Below, in pieces: positions 9,039-17,559 of a stretch of DNA of 64,000 nucleotides. The stretch is from Parabacteroides timonensis (GTDB lineage Bacteria; Bacteroidota; Bacteroidia; Bacteroidales; Tannerellaceae): the NCBI RefSeq assembly GCF_900128505.1, contig NZ_LT669940.1, positions 356,489 through 420,488 on the forward strand, in the 5' to 3' direction. The translations under genes were made by a program, and so were the position numbers. Position 1 is the first letter of the stretch. Every line of letters begins with the position of its first letter. The notes under the pieces are model-generated. The model saw only the letters and a list, made by a program, of their open reading frames with translations, did not search any database and was not told where the DNA came from.

Positions 9039-9070
9039 ATGATAATTACCCCGCGAGGGCGAACAAGCAG

Positions 9071-9147
9071 TCGGTATTAATACTAATAATAGTGAAAATA
9101 AAGTTCTTCTGTTCTGCCCCCTGTGAAGGGCAAAGACAGGCAAAAAA
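9071..9147 (+). other. Conserved 3' untranslated block of DUF6383 genes
   Basis: The stretch from GTATTAATACTAA through ATAAAGTTCTTCTGTTC and CTGTGAAG to ACAGGCAAAA is repeated, with few changes, after the 37616 gene (about 41607-41681). Within it CTGT can pair with ACAG around a GAAG-containing loop. It lies outside the coding frame and just before the terminator in both places. Confidence 0.55.
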
Positions 9148-9187
9148 GTTCCCTCCAGGTTCTCCTGGGGGGAACTTCTTTTTGCTT
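9148..9187. terminator. Bidirectional terminator
   Basis: AAGTTCCC-TCCAGG (9148-9161) pairs with CCTGG-GGGGAACTT (ending about 9179), flanked by A and T runs. It serves the convergent DUF6383 gene and the permease gene ending at 9194. Confidence 0.7.
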
Positions 9188-9193
9188 GTAACT

Positions 9194-11587
9194 TTATTCC
9201 GCTTTTACCGCTTCAGCCGGATTTGCCTGTGCCGCTTCTTTCACCTGGCGGAAGATAGATAACAATACAATTATACAGGTAATGAATAATACGGCTATGA
9301 AAGGTCCTGTCGTCAGACTGATATGATTGGCATAGGTCTCCAGCCATCGTTGCATCAGGATAAATCCCAATGGCAGGGCGAACAGGTTACTGATGATAAC
9401 CAGTATGAGATATTCCCGGAAGAAGAGTTGCAGGATATGCAGGAAAGTGGCTCCATTTACTTTGCGGATGGCGATCTCTTTTTTTCGTTGTTGTGCAGAA
9501 AGAGTGACCAGTGAATAAATGCCGAAAGTGGAAATCAGGATACAGAGGATCGCAATGATACTGAATACGCTGAAGATCACTTTTTCCGGGCGATTGAATT
9601 TGTCGACCAGATCGGTTAGTTTTATACACAGACTTTCTTTGCTGACTCCATGGACATTTAGTTTCTGGCTCACATTAACGATATGATCCAGTACTTCTTT
9701 CTTATGTTCCGGAAGATAGCGGACATAAAAATATTGCACAGGCATATATTCTTTTACATCCTGATCCGTATATAGCCGGAAGAAGGTTTTCTGCACAGGG
9801 TATTGCATAGGGGCATAAATATAATCCTTGATGATACCGGCTACTTTCTGATTCGAAATGCCTTTACTATTGTATATGGAACGTTCCAGTAAATCTTCAT
9901 ACCCCAAGTCTTTAAAACCGGTTTCGTTGACGATATAATCATCCGGATTACTTTCGCTAATCCAGCTTCCTTGCTTTAAAGTCATTTCAAAGAAGGAGAA
10001 GAATTCTTTACTGACGATCATTAAATGATCCCTTCTTTTGTGATCGGGTTCAGTAGGGTCGAACGATAAATGAGTGTTCATAGAACCGTACCAATCTCCC
10101 TGTTCTGTGAATATCCCGGAATTGGTTGCCGTATAACAAACGTCCGTTACATACGGATGATTTTGAAGTTCCGGCATCAATACTCTCAGATCTTGCTCAT
10201 ACGCGTTTTCGTATCCCATATCTACCTGAATCACATTTTCATAATTCAATCCCTTATCTTTTGTCAATATGAAATGTAACTGTTGGAAAAGGATAAGTGA
10301 AGTGATAAAAAATAACGAACCGATAAATATCTGACTGACAATTAACCCTCGTTTAAAGATCACTGGGTTAGTATTCCGGTTGCACAATATATTCCGTATA
10401 GGAAGAATAGTGAGTAACCAGAATATGACGGTACTGGCTACTAAGGATATGATTACATTTGAAAATAACGCGGCTTTGTCGATTCGTCGCGATATCCCCT
10501 CGTAAATTCCATAGTGATTCCAGGCCGTATAGCTTTCGTAGTAGGGGAAGATGGCTTCTATCAGGCAAAATGCCAGTAGATAAGCCATGAACATAGGGAG
10601 GAATAATTCGATCCAGCCTTTCAACAACATATCTTTAGGAGATGCTCCGATACACAGATAGGTCCTGTTTTTGGTTTGTTTGCGTTGTTGTTGTCCGATA
10701 AATAAGACCAATAGATTCATCAATGCACTCAGGAAGGCCATAAAGCCGGCTAATGCCAGAATATGGATATTTCGTATTCTGTTTTCCAGTTCGGGATGGC
10801 AATATAAATGGACTTCCGGGAGTGTCCGCAGATTGATTTTCCACCGGTCGATATGCTCTGTACCCCACGGGTCATCAGCATGACTTTTATAGGTTGCAAG
10901 TTTCTCTTTTACTCTATTCGTATTTGTTCCTTTCATCAGCCGGATATATGTTTTATTCCGTCTGACGTTGGGGATTGGCTTTACTTTGTTGATTAATAGG
11001 AACTGGAATATTAAATCCGAATTGTCCGGATAGTTTTTTATGACTCCGGTGACAATCGGGTGGGTTTGACCATTCAGTTCGAATGTTCTACCGATACAAT
11101 CTGTCGTCCCGAAAAACTTTTTTGCTGTACTTTCGGTGAGGATAACGGATTCCCCGTTCGGGTAGGTGCCTTTATAAGTTCCGGTAATGAAATCTGCCCG
11201 GAAGAAGTCAAAGAAGGAATGGTCGCATATCAGGCCGTATAACATCTGGCTACTGTGGTTACGTTTTATCGTATAAAAGCAATCGGTAAAGGTGCAGACT
11301 TTTTCAATTTCGGGTAACAACTTCTTTATCTCTGCCAGGTCGTTTACATGCAACTGGTCGAGATCAGCATCGGCACCAGTCGCTTTTTTTACCAATCCGG
11401 TTGTTGTAAGGCAATAAAGGCGGTCGCTGTTGGGATGGAAGTTGTCGAAATGCGTTTCCCACCACAACCAGTATCCGCCTAAGACAAAGGCTGTAAAACC
11501 GATGGCCAGGCCAATGATACTGATAATGGCTTGCGTTTTATATTTAAATTGTTCCCGGATGGATACCTTAAGATAGTGTTGTATCAT
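9194..11587 (-). CDS. FtsX/MacB-type ABC transporter permease
   Basis: 797 residues. The order is one N-terminal membrane helix (about 18-40), a periplasmic MacB-like core, three helices at about 275-400, a further helix near 415-435, a second periplasmic domain, and three C-terminal helices (about 670-785). The motif KKEIAIRKVNGAT before the last helices is typical of Bacteroidetes FtsX proteins. Such permeases couple with a separate ABC ATPase to move or extrude lipids, peptides or drugs, or to signal mechanically. It is the last gene of the 14999-to-9194 operon, 16 bases after the TolB-like lipoprotein gene. No ATPase gene is present in the cluster. Confidence 0.85.
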   Translation of the reverse strand: MIQHYLKVSIREQFKYKTQAIISIIGLAIGFTAFVLGGYWLWWETHFDNFHPNSDRLYCLTTTGLVKKATGADADLDQLHVNDLAEIKKLLPEIEKVCTFTDCFYTIKRNHSSQMLYGLICDHSFFDFFRADFITGTYKGTYPNGESVILTESTAKKFFGTTDCIGRTFELNGQTHPIVTGVIKNYPDNSDLIFQFLLINKVKPIPNVRRNKTYIRLMKGTNTNRVKEKLATYKSHADDPWGTEHIDRWKINLRTLPEVHLYCHPELENRIRNIHILALAGFMAFLSALMNLLVLFIGQQQRKQTKNRTYLCIGASPKDMLLKGWIELFLPMFMAYLLAFCLIEAIFPYYESYTAWNHYGIYEGISRRIDKAALFSNVIISLVASTVIFWLLTILPIRNILCNRNTNPVIFKRGLIVSQIFIGSLFFITSLILFQQLHFILTKDKGLNYENVIQVDMGYENAYEQDLRVLMPELQNHPYVTDVCYTATNSGIFTEQGDWYGSMNTHLSFDPTEPDHKRRDHLMIVSKEFFSFFEMTLKQGSWISESNPDDYIVNETGFKDLGYEDLLERSIYNSKGISNQKVAGIIKDYIYAPMQYPVQKTFFRLYTDQDVKEYMPVQYFYVRYLPEHKKEVLDHIVNVSQKLNVHGVSKESLCIKLTDLVDKFNRPEKVIFSVFSIIAILCILISTFGIYSLVTLSAQQRKKEIAIRKVNGATFLHILQLFFREYLILVIISNLFALPLGFILMQRWLETYANHISLTTGPFIAVLFITCIIVLLSIFRQVKEAAQANPAEAVKAE

Positions 11588-11603
11588 GAATTATGTTCGT
11601 TTG

Positions 11604-12662
11604 TCAGATTTTTCTTTTCAGATCATATTTTACTACGTCGCGTCCTCCTTGTTCGTTCGGTGACAAAGCTAATAAGTATTTACCTGATTTCTCCGTGGCG
11701 ATCTTACGTAAATTGCGATCGGCTTGTAAGGTGGCTTTATGTTTTCCGTTCCAGTCGAATACATAAATGACCGAATTGCCGGTGAAGTCTGTCGAACCGT
11801 CGAACAGACAGAATACATATTGGTTTGAGCTACAAATATCGATAAAACATTTTTTGCTCTGTTCGGCGTCCAGGTGCTTATTGGTGATGTCGGGAACCGG
11901 GATGGTGTAGTAATCGGCAAAAGAAACAGAACCTGTCATCTCGCAATTAAGATCGTAGAAATTTACGCAATCGATAAAGCGAAGAGCAGCTACGATCACT
12001 CCCTTTTCTTCATTGACTACCAGGTCGCTGGCGTAAGCTTCCCTGCGTACGTTATCGGGTATGGGGACGGTGATTTTCGGATAGGCGGGTACTGCATATT
12101 GTCCGGAAGTACCATTGGAAGAATAAAATACTTGCGGTTTTCCCGGGCTGAACGATACGGCATACAGGTCGTTTGCAGTAAGACAACAATTTGTGAATCC
12201 GCCTCCCGGATTATATTCCGAAAGTGAATTTGTTTCACCGGATATGAAAGGGGAGGATTGTGCCTGATTCAAGTCGATCCGCTTCAATAGATGTGAGTCG
12301 TTATCCCAGATCGTGATTGCATTTTTTTTATTTTTGTCGGCATAATCGTATTTAGTAAAAGACGGGTAGGAGATAAGGAACGTATCTTTCTCCTTCATCT
12401 CCATCTGGTGAAGGGAGAAGTCGTTTTTGTCTCTGACCTGCAGGAGCGTATCACTGTAATAGTCCATAAAAGCATAGTAATCGTCCGTAATGCTGATGTC
12501 GTAATAAGTATGTATATCTTGTCCGGCAAAGACTACCTGACCTGATAATGTGTTTGTGATGTCTGTATCGACCTTATACGTTTTTACGGCTCCTTTGTTC
12601 TTCGAATCAGAACAGGAGAGAAATACGGATAGACAAGTGAGAAAGCATACTAATTGTTTCAT
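11604..12662 (-). CDS. TolB-like 6-bladed beta-propeller lipoprotein
   Basis: 352 residues. The lipoprotein signal ends at C17 (SVFLSC). The rest is beta-rich with repeated blade-like stretches such as VYVFDWNGKHKATLQADRNL near the C-terminus, matching the TolB-like/6-bladed propeller lipoproteins that are frequent in Bacteroides and Parabacteroides. Their function is unknown. It sits between two FtsX-type permease genes, 18 bases downstream of one and 16 bases upstream of the other, so it is almost certainly co-transcribed and may be an accessory lipoprotein of the permease complex. A related protein is encoded at 63148. Confidence 0.75.
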   Translation of the reverse strand: MKQLVCFLTCLSVFLSCSDSKNKGAVKTYKVDTDITNTLSGQVVFAGQDIHTYYDISITDDYYAFMDYYSDTLLQVRDKNDFSLHQMEMKEKDTFLISYPSFTKYDYADKNKKNAITIWDNDSHLLKRIDLNQAQSSPFISGETNSLSEYNPGGGFTNCCLTANDLYAVSFSPGKPQVFYSSNGTSGQYAVPAYPKITVPIPDNVRREAYASDLVVNEEKGVIVAALRFIDCVNFYDLNCEMTGSVSFADYYTIPVPDITNKHLDAEQSKKCFIDICSSNQYVFCLFDGSTDFTGNSVIYVFDWNGKHKATLQADRNLRKIATEKSGKYLLALSPNEQGGRDVVKYDLKRKI

Positions 12663-12680
12663 ATCTGTATTGTTTTAAAT

Positions 12681-14999
12681 TTATTCGGATTTAATTGTTT
12701 CCGCCGGATTCTGGTTGGAAGCCCTCCATATCCGCCAGCTTGTGCAGAGTGTGATAAGAAGTATCAGCGAGAGTAATATGGCCGGATATATCCACCAGTC
12801 GATACTTGTTTGAAGCACGTAATTCTGTACCCAGGGTTTCATAATGAGATAACCGACCGGGAAAGCGACAGCGGAGGCGATGAACAATAGCAACATATAT
12901 TTCAGGAGGAAATTACGCATGATATGGCGTGTCGTTGCACCATTCACCTTCCGGATGGCTATTTCTTTCCGGCGTTGTTCACAGTCGAGGGTGACAAGTG
13001 AAAAGACACCGAACAGGGAGATCAGGATACATACCAATGTAACAAAATCGAGCATCAATAACAAAGCATTCTCTGATTTCAGGAATTTGGCATATTCCTC
13101 TTCCATATTCCCTACATGGAAATATTGATTGTCCGGATTCAGCTTCTTCACCAGCTGTTCTATCCGTTGTTTGCATTGAGGCCAGGTGCCTTCCTGGTAT
13201 TTGAAAAGAGCACCTTCACCGTTGCCGGAATTGAATTCTTTGGGGAATACCAACATGATCGGTTTGGTAGGGACGGTAGGAGGGGCAATATAGAAATCTT
13301 TGACTACCCCGGTAATAACGTATTGCGATTCTCCTTTCAAAATTGTTTTCCCGACAGGATGATTCATATTCAATGCCTTTATTCCAGTCTGGTTTACCAG
13401 AATCTGATTGCCGGCAGCATTGGAGGGCATGGTGCCTTCGACCAATTTCATTTCGTAGAACCGGAAGTATTCCTGATTACAATCGATCAACTCGAAATTT
13501 ACGACAGAGGTGGAATCTTGCCGTCCCTCCCATTCATCTACGCCTCGGAAAGAGCGGGCATAGCGGGGAAAGATAGCAGACAGTTTATCCGGGAACACCT
13601 CCGTAACAAACGGTATCTTACCTATCTCCTCTTTCAGTCCGCCAGTGGGTGGATAGACATTGACATTTGCCCGGTTAGTCCGTTCGAGTCCGTAGTCCGC
13701 CTGGTTCAGGTGATAGATCTGTTTCATCAGTATGACAGAACAAAAGATGAAACAAATACTGATTATGAACTGCGCAACCATACTGATCTTCTGGAATACG
13801 TTTTTGTTTCTACCTCCGGCAGAACCTTTCAGTATACCGTTTAAAGTCTGACGCCTAAAATAATAGATCGGATATAAAGACAATAGGAAGGATAGAATAA
13901 CAATGATCCCGGAATACTTCACCGCCGAAAGATAAATCGCAGTGTTTTCAAGTTTTATCTCAGAAAGTTCTTTAAATGTAGGCAATGCAAGCTCGATCAG
14001 TATCAGACCTGTAAACAGAGCTAATACCAGCGTTAGAATATATTCGACGGCAAACAAGACGAGTTGGTTGCTATCCGATGAGCCGCATACTTTACGGAGG
14101 GCAATTTCCCGGTTGCGCATACGTATCCGGGTAACGAAGAGCGTCAGATAGTTAAATAAGGCACAGAGGATAACTAAGCCACCGGCCGAAGCGAATAATA
14201 GGATATGTTCATATTTCACTGTAACTTCCCGGTTGGGGCGATCGTAACGCATTGCCGTGATCGGCGTAAGTTCTGTCTTACTGATTGAAAAAGAAGGATC
14301 CTTATCTGCTTTAAACTCTTCCAGTTTCTTTTCGAAAGACTTTATATCGACGCCTTTCTGCAACTTAATGAAAGTCTGCCAGGAGGATACATTCCACTCT
14401 TCATCGTGCCCGTTCGAAATGAGGATTTCAAAAGGCATATTACTATGTATGTCCCAGGGCTTTATGATGGCACAGATCTTCTTGTTACCGTAGATGTCGA
14501 TCTCTTTACCGATCGGATCTTCCGTCCCGAACAGTTTGCGAGCCAGCTGGTCGGTAATGGCTATCTCTTGATTATCGTGAAGCATGAAGTTGCGGTTCCC
14601 GTTGATCACATCAAAGCGGAACATTGCCATTGTAGCCGAATCGACTCCTATTTGATACGAGCTATATTTAGCTCCTTTATATTTAAACTGGCAGTTCCAG
14701 GCCTGCATATTGCAGGCAGCTTCTACTTCCGGGAATGTTTCTTTCATAAAAGCCGCCAGTGGATAAGGGGTAATCTGGGATAGGCCGTCGTTATACATAT
14801 CAGATGTTATTCGTATCATATAGATACGGTCGGCACCGTCATGAAAAGTATCGTAAGTCTGTTCGTAGCGTATCCATAAAGTAGCCAGTGCAAAACAGGT
14901 AAACCCTACCGCCAGGCCAACAATACTGATGATGGATTGCGATTTATATTTAAGCAGGTTACGAACCGCCAGTTTAAAATAGTGTTGTAGCATATTCAT
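12681..14999 (-). CDS. FtsX/MacB-type ABC transporter permease
   Basis: 772 residues with the same layout as its neighbours: an N-terminal helix after KYKSQSIISIVGLAVGF, a MacB-like periplasmic core, helices near 265-390, a second periplasmic domain, and three C-terminal helices after RRKEIAIRKVNGATTRH. It is the first gene of the operon 14999-9194. A sigma-54 promoter (15038-15053) predicts a transcript start at about 15027, 27 bases before the ATG at 14999; an alternative ATG lies six bases further in. The operon therefore should respond to the regulator at 23963. Confidence 0.85.
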   Translation of the reverse strand: MNMLQHYFKLAVRNLLKYKSQSIISIVGLAVGFTCFALATLWIRYEQTYDTFHDGADRIYMIRITSDMYNDGLSQITPYPLAAFMKETFPEVEAACNMQAWNCQFKYKGAKYSSYQIGVDSATMAMFRFDVINGNRNFMLHDNQEIAITDQLARKLFGTEDPIGKEIDIYGNKKICAIIKPWDIHSNMPFEILISNGHDEEWNVSSWQTFIKLQKGVDIKSFEKKLEEFKADKDPSFSISKTELTPITAMRYDRPNREVTVKYEHILLFASAGGLVILCALFNYLTLFVTRIRMRNREIALRKVCGSSDSNQLVLFAVEYILTLVLALFTGLILIELALPTFKELSEIKLENTAIYLSAVKYSGIIVILSFLLSLYPIYYFRRQTLNGILKGSAGGRNKNVFQKISMVAQFIISICFIFCSVILMKQIYHLNQADYGLERTNRANVNVYPPTGGLKEEIGKIPFVTEVFPDKLSAIFPRYARSFRGVDEWEGRQDSTSVVNFELIDCNQEYFRFYEMKLVEGTMPSNAAGNQILVNQTGIKALNMNHPVGKTILKGESQYVITGVVKDFYIAPPTVPTKPIMLVFPKEFNSGNGEGALFKYQEGTWPQCKQRIEQLVKKLNPDNQYFHVGNMEEEYAKFLKSENALLLMLDFVTLVCILISLFGVFSLVTLDCEQRRKEIAIRKVNGATTRHIMRNFLLKYMLLLFIASAVAFPVGYLIMKPWVQNYVLQTSIDWWIYPAILLSLILLITLCTSWRIWRASNQNPAETIKSE

Positions 15000-15037
15000 T
15001 GTTGTGCGAATATTTATTGCAAGTTTACTAAATAAAA

Positions 15038-15053
15038 AGCAAAATACATGCCA
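15038..15053 (-). promoter_or_regulatory. Sigma-54 promoter of permease operon
   Basis: Read on the minus strand, TGGCATGTATTTTGCT fits the sigma-54 consensus TGGCACG-N4-TTGCW, with GG and GC twelve bases apart. The predicted start is near 15027, upstream of the permease ATG at 14999. Confidence 0.75.
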
Positions 15054-15109
15054 AAGGGATAAGTGCTTGAAAACATTGTTGTTATGTGTATTTATTATAC
15101 TTGTTCATC

Positions 15110-15144
15110 GTGTGTATTCGCACGTAATACGTTCATTATCGCAC
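15110..15144. promoter_or_regulatory. Paired activator sites for the sigma-54 promoter
   Basis: GTGTGTATTCGCAC (15110-15123) and GTTCATTATCGCAC (15131-15144) are two copies of a GTGCG-N4-CGCAC-like site. Their centres are 21 bases apart and lie about 90 and 111 bases upstream of the predicted start at 15027. Confidence 0.65.
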
Positions 15145-15166
15145 TGTTTTACAGGGTCAATCGTTT

Positions 15167-17536
15167 TTATTCCGTTTTGACGGCTATTGCCGGATTGGTT
15201 CCGGCAGCTTTACGTATCTGCCAGATCAGAGTGAATAGGGATATGCCGCCGGTAAACAGAAATGCTACGGCAAAGAGCCACCATGATAACGGAGCTTTAT
15301 TTGCGAAGTGTTCCATATACCTGGTGATAACCAGCCAGGAAACCGGGGTGGCTATTATAAATGAAAGCCCCAGAAGCCTGTAATATTTTCTTAATAGCAA
15401 TTTTATGATAATTCCCGTCGTAGCTCCGTTTATTTTGCGGATTGCTATTTCTTTGTACCGTTGCTGAATGTCGAATAATGATAAGCTGAATAACCCCATT
15501 GAAGAGATCAGGATGGAGATCACTGCAAAGACGGAGTAGATACGGGTAACTAACCGGTCTTTTTCATACATGGCACTGATCTCGTCTTCTACAAATGTAT
15601 ATTCGAATTCTCCCCCGACAGTTCTGGCATGAAGTTCTTTCAGAAACCTGATTGCTTCCCGGCGTTGCCCTGGGACAATAGAAGCCATTAGTTTGCCAGG
15701 CCAGAAAAGCTCGTCTTTTACGTCTTTTGAAGTCATTATGATCGGCTGGTTCTGTTGTGAGAGATGCACCACCTGGAATTCAGGAGTGAAGCCTTTGACC
15801 AGGTAGGATTTGAGGCCGTTGTATGACTCCATTTCCAACTCGCTAGGTACTTGTCCGCCTTTACTGAACAATTTTTTAGCTGTTTCATTCATCAGTATCT
15901 CATTCTCATTTTTCGGTAGTATTTCTTTTGATACCGGAATTTCATATACGTCGAAGAAACTATTATAAATTTTCACATGAAGTACTTCCTGCCATTCTCC
16001 CCCGGGGATACGCATTTTCTGTTTATTGAATTGATCGTTCGGTATTTCGTATGGACTCAGCCCGTAACTGTACGATTGAAACAGGGGAGACGCTTTGATC
16101 GCTTCCTGCACATTGAATGAGATCTCATCGGATCGTTGTTGATCTTCCGGTCCGTAGCTCATTTGGGAAGAAGGACGTATGAACCATACTTTTATAATAT
16201 CCCTGGTACGATATCCCAGGTCGGCATTCAGCATGAAGTGTAGTTGTTTCATAAAAAACAGCGAAGAAATAATCAGACAGCAGGTGATACCATACTGGAT
16301 AACTAAAAAGATGGAACGGGTACCCATTTTATTTTTCTCCGGGACAACCCCCTGAAGCGAATGGATCGTCATCCGGAAATTGTAGTTGAAAAAGGGATAT
16401 AGTGTAATAATTAATGGCAATCCTAAGAGAATGCCGATGGATAATAGCGTATTGAAAGACGAACCGACGATGGTGGAGATACCGAGCAGGCTTATTTGTA
16501 GCGGATCGGTAATCTCGATAATCATCCAGCCGAGAAACAGGGCGATGGCTGTTAATGCCAGATTTTCTACATACAACTGGATGAACAGCTGGGCCGGCCT
16601 GGCCCCGAATACTTTTTTCATTCCTAACTCCCGGTTACGCTTAATGATAACGACTGAACTGATATGGACAAAGTTGAACAGGCCAATCAATAAGAGAAGG
16701 ATGGCAACAAAAGAAAGAACTTTCAGACTATCGGCATTTCCTTGCCGGAAGGTATCCTGGCCCTTGTCAACGGTTTTGTCCATATATAGCTTGTCGAGCG
16801 GAATAACCTGGAAAAGAACATTTTGTTTACCGGCTGCATCGTAGCTGGCTTTTAGTTTGTCATTGATCCGGGTGATGTCGACATTCGGGGAAGCTAATGC
16901 GATACTGTAATAATTGACCGGTGGCCAGCGCCATTGCAGTTCTTTCGATATCAACAGGTCGAAGTGTAATGAACTTTGTGTTTCTGTATTTCCGGTGATA
17001 CCTTTGATTGTCAGTATATTTCCATTATATTCAATGTTCTTACCGATTGGATTTTCTTTGCCGAACAGTTTCTGTGCGAACCGGCTGGTAATGACAGCAT
17101 CTTTAGGATCAACCAGCAAGCGGTCACGGTTTCCTTCCAGTACCGGGAAATCCAATAATTGCAGAAAGATTGTATCCGTAGCCAATACATGTGCATTGAA
17201 TTTTTTCTCTTCTGCTTTGATCTCTACGTTGTTGAGGGAGACGAAGGAAGTTCTTTTTTCTATTTCCGGTATATCCAGCGGATTGGTATACTCTTTCTTC
17301 AGAAGGACATTATCTGTTGTACACAGGAGTGGAGCCCGGTCTCCGTTTTCCCAATGGCGCATACTCAGATACAACCGGTCATGATTTTTGTTGAAATGAT
17401 CGGTTGTCGCTTCGCTGTATACGTACCGGCTGATAATGATCACGCAGGCCAGGCTTAAAGCTAACCCGAGTATATTAATCACAGTATATAACCGGAAACG
17501 CATCAATGAGCGTATGGCAAATAAAAGTATTTTCAT
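15167..17536 (-). CDS. FtsX/MacB-type ABC transporter permease
   Basis: 789 residues. It has an N-terminal helix (YTVINILGLALSLACVII), a MacB-like periplasmic core, helices near 270-400, another near 415, a second periplasmic domain, and three C-terminal helices after RYKEIAIRKINGATTG. It is closest in sequence to the permease upstream (17560-19965): both begin MKILL.AIRSL.RFRLYT. It ends the operon that starts at the tolC-like gene, 23 bases after its neighbour. The activator-site pair of the next operon lies just beyond its stop, so the intergenic space is only regulatory. Confidence 0.85.
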   Translation of the reverse strand: MKILLFAIRSLMRFRLYTVINILGLALSLACVIIISRYVYSEATTDHFNKNHDRLYLSMRHWENGDRAPLLCTTDNVLLKKEYTNPLDIPEIEKRTSFVSLNNVEIKAEEKKFNAHVLATDTIFLQLLDFPVLEGNRDRLLVDPKDAVITSRFAQKLFGKENPIGKNIEYNGNILTIKGITGNTETQSSLHFDLLISKELQWRWPPVNYYSIALASPNVDITRINDKLKASYDAAGKQNVLFQVIPLDKLYMDKTVDKGQDTFRQGNADSLKVLSFVAILLLLIGLFNFVHISSVVIIKRNRELGMKKVFGARPAQLFIQLYVENLALTAIALFLGWMIIEITDPLQISLLGISTIVGSSFNTLLSIGILLGLPLIITLYPFFNYNFRMTIHSLQGVVPEKNKMGTRSIFLVIQYGITCCLIISSLFFMKQLHFMLNADLGYRTRDIIKVWFIRPSSQMSYGPEDQQRSDEISFNVQEAIKASPLFQSYSYGLSPYEIPNDQFNKQKMRIPGGEWQEVLHVKIYNSFFDVYEIPVSKEILPKNENEILMNETAKKLFSKGGQVPSELEMESYNGLKSYLVKGFTPEFQVVHLSQQNQPIIMTSKDVKDELFWPGKLMASIVPGQRREAIRFLKELHARTVGGEFEYTFVEDEISAMYEKDRLVTRIYSVFAVISILISSMGLFSLSLFDIQQRYKEIAIRKINGATTGIIIKLLLRKYYRLLGLSFIIATPVSWLVITRYMEHFANKAPLSWWLFAVAFLFTGGISLFTLIWQIRKAAGTNPAIAVKTE

Positions 17537-17559
17537 GCATAGAGCTTGTTATAGTGTTA

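Noticed and set aside
9071..9147. tRNA-like or attachment-site reading of the conserved 3' block
   Set aside because: No cloverleaf or CCA, and no direct repeat pair around it.
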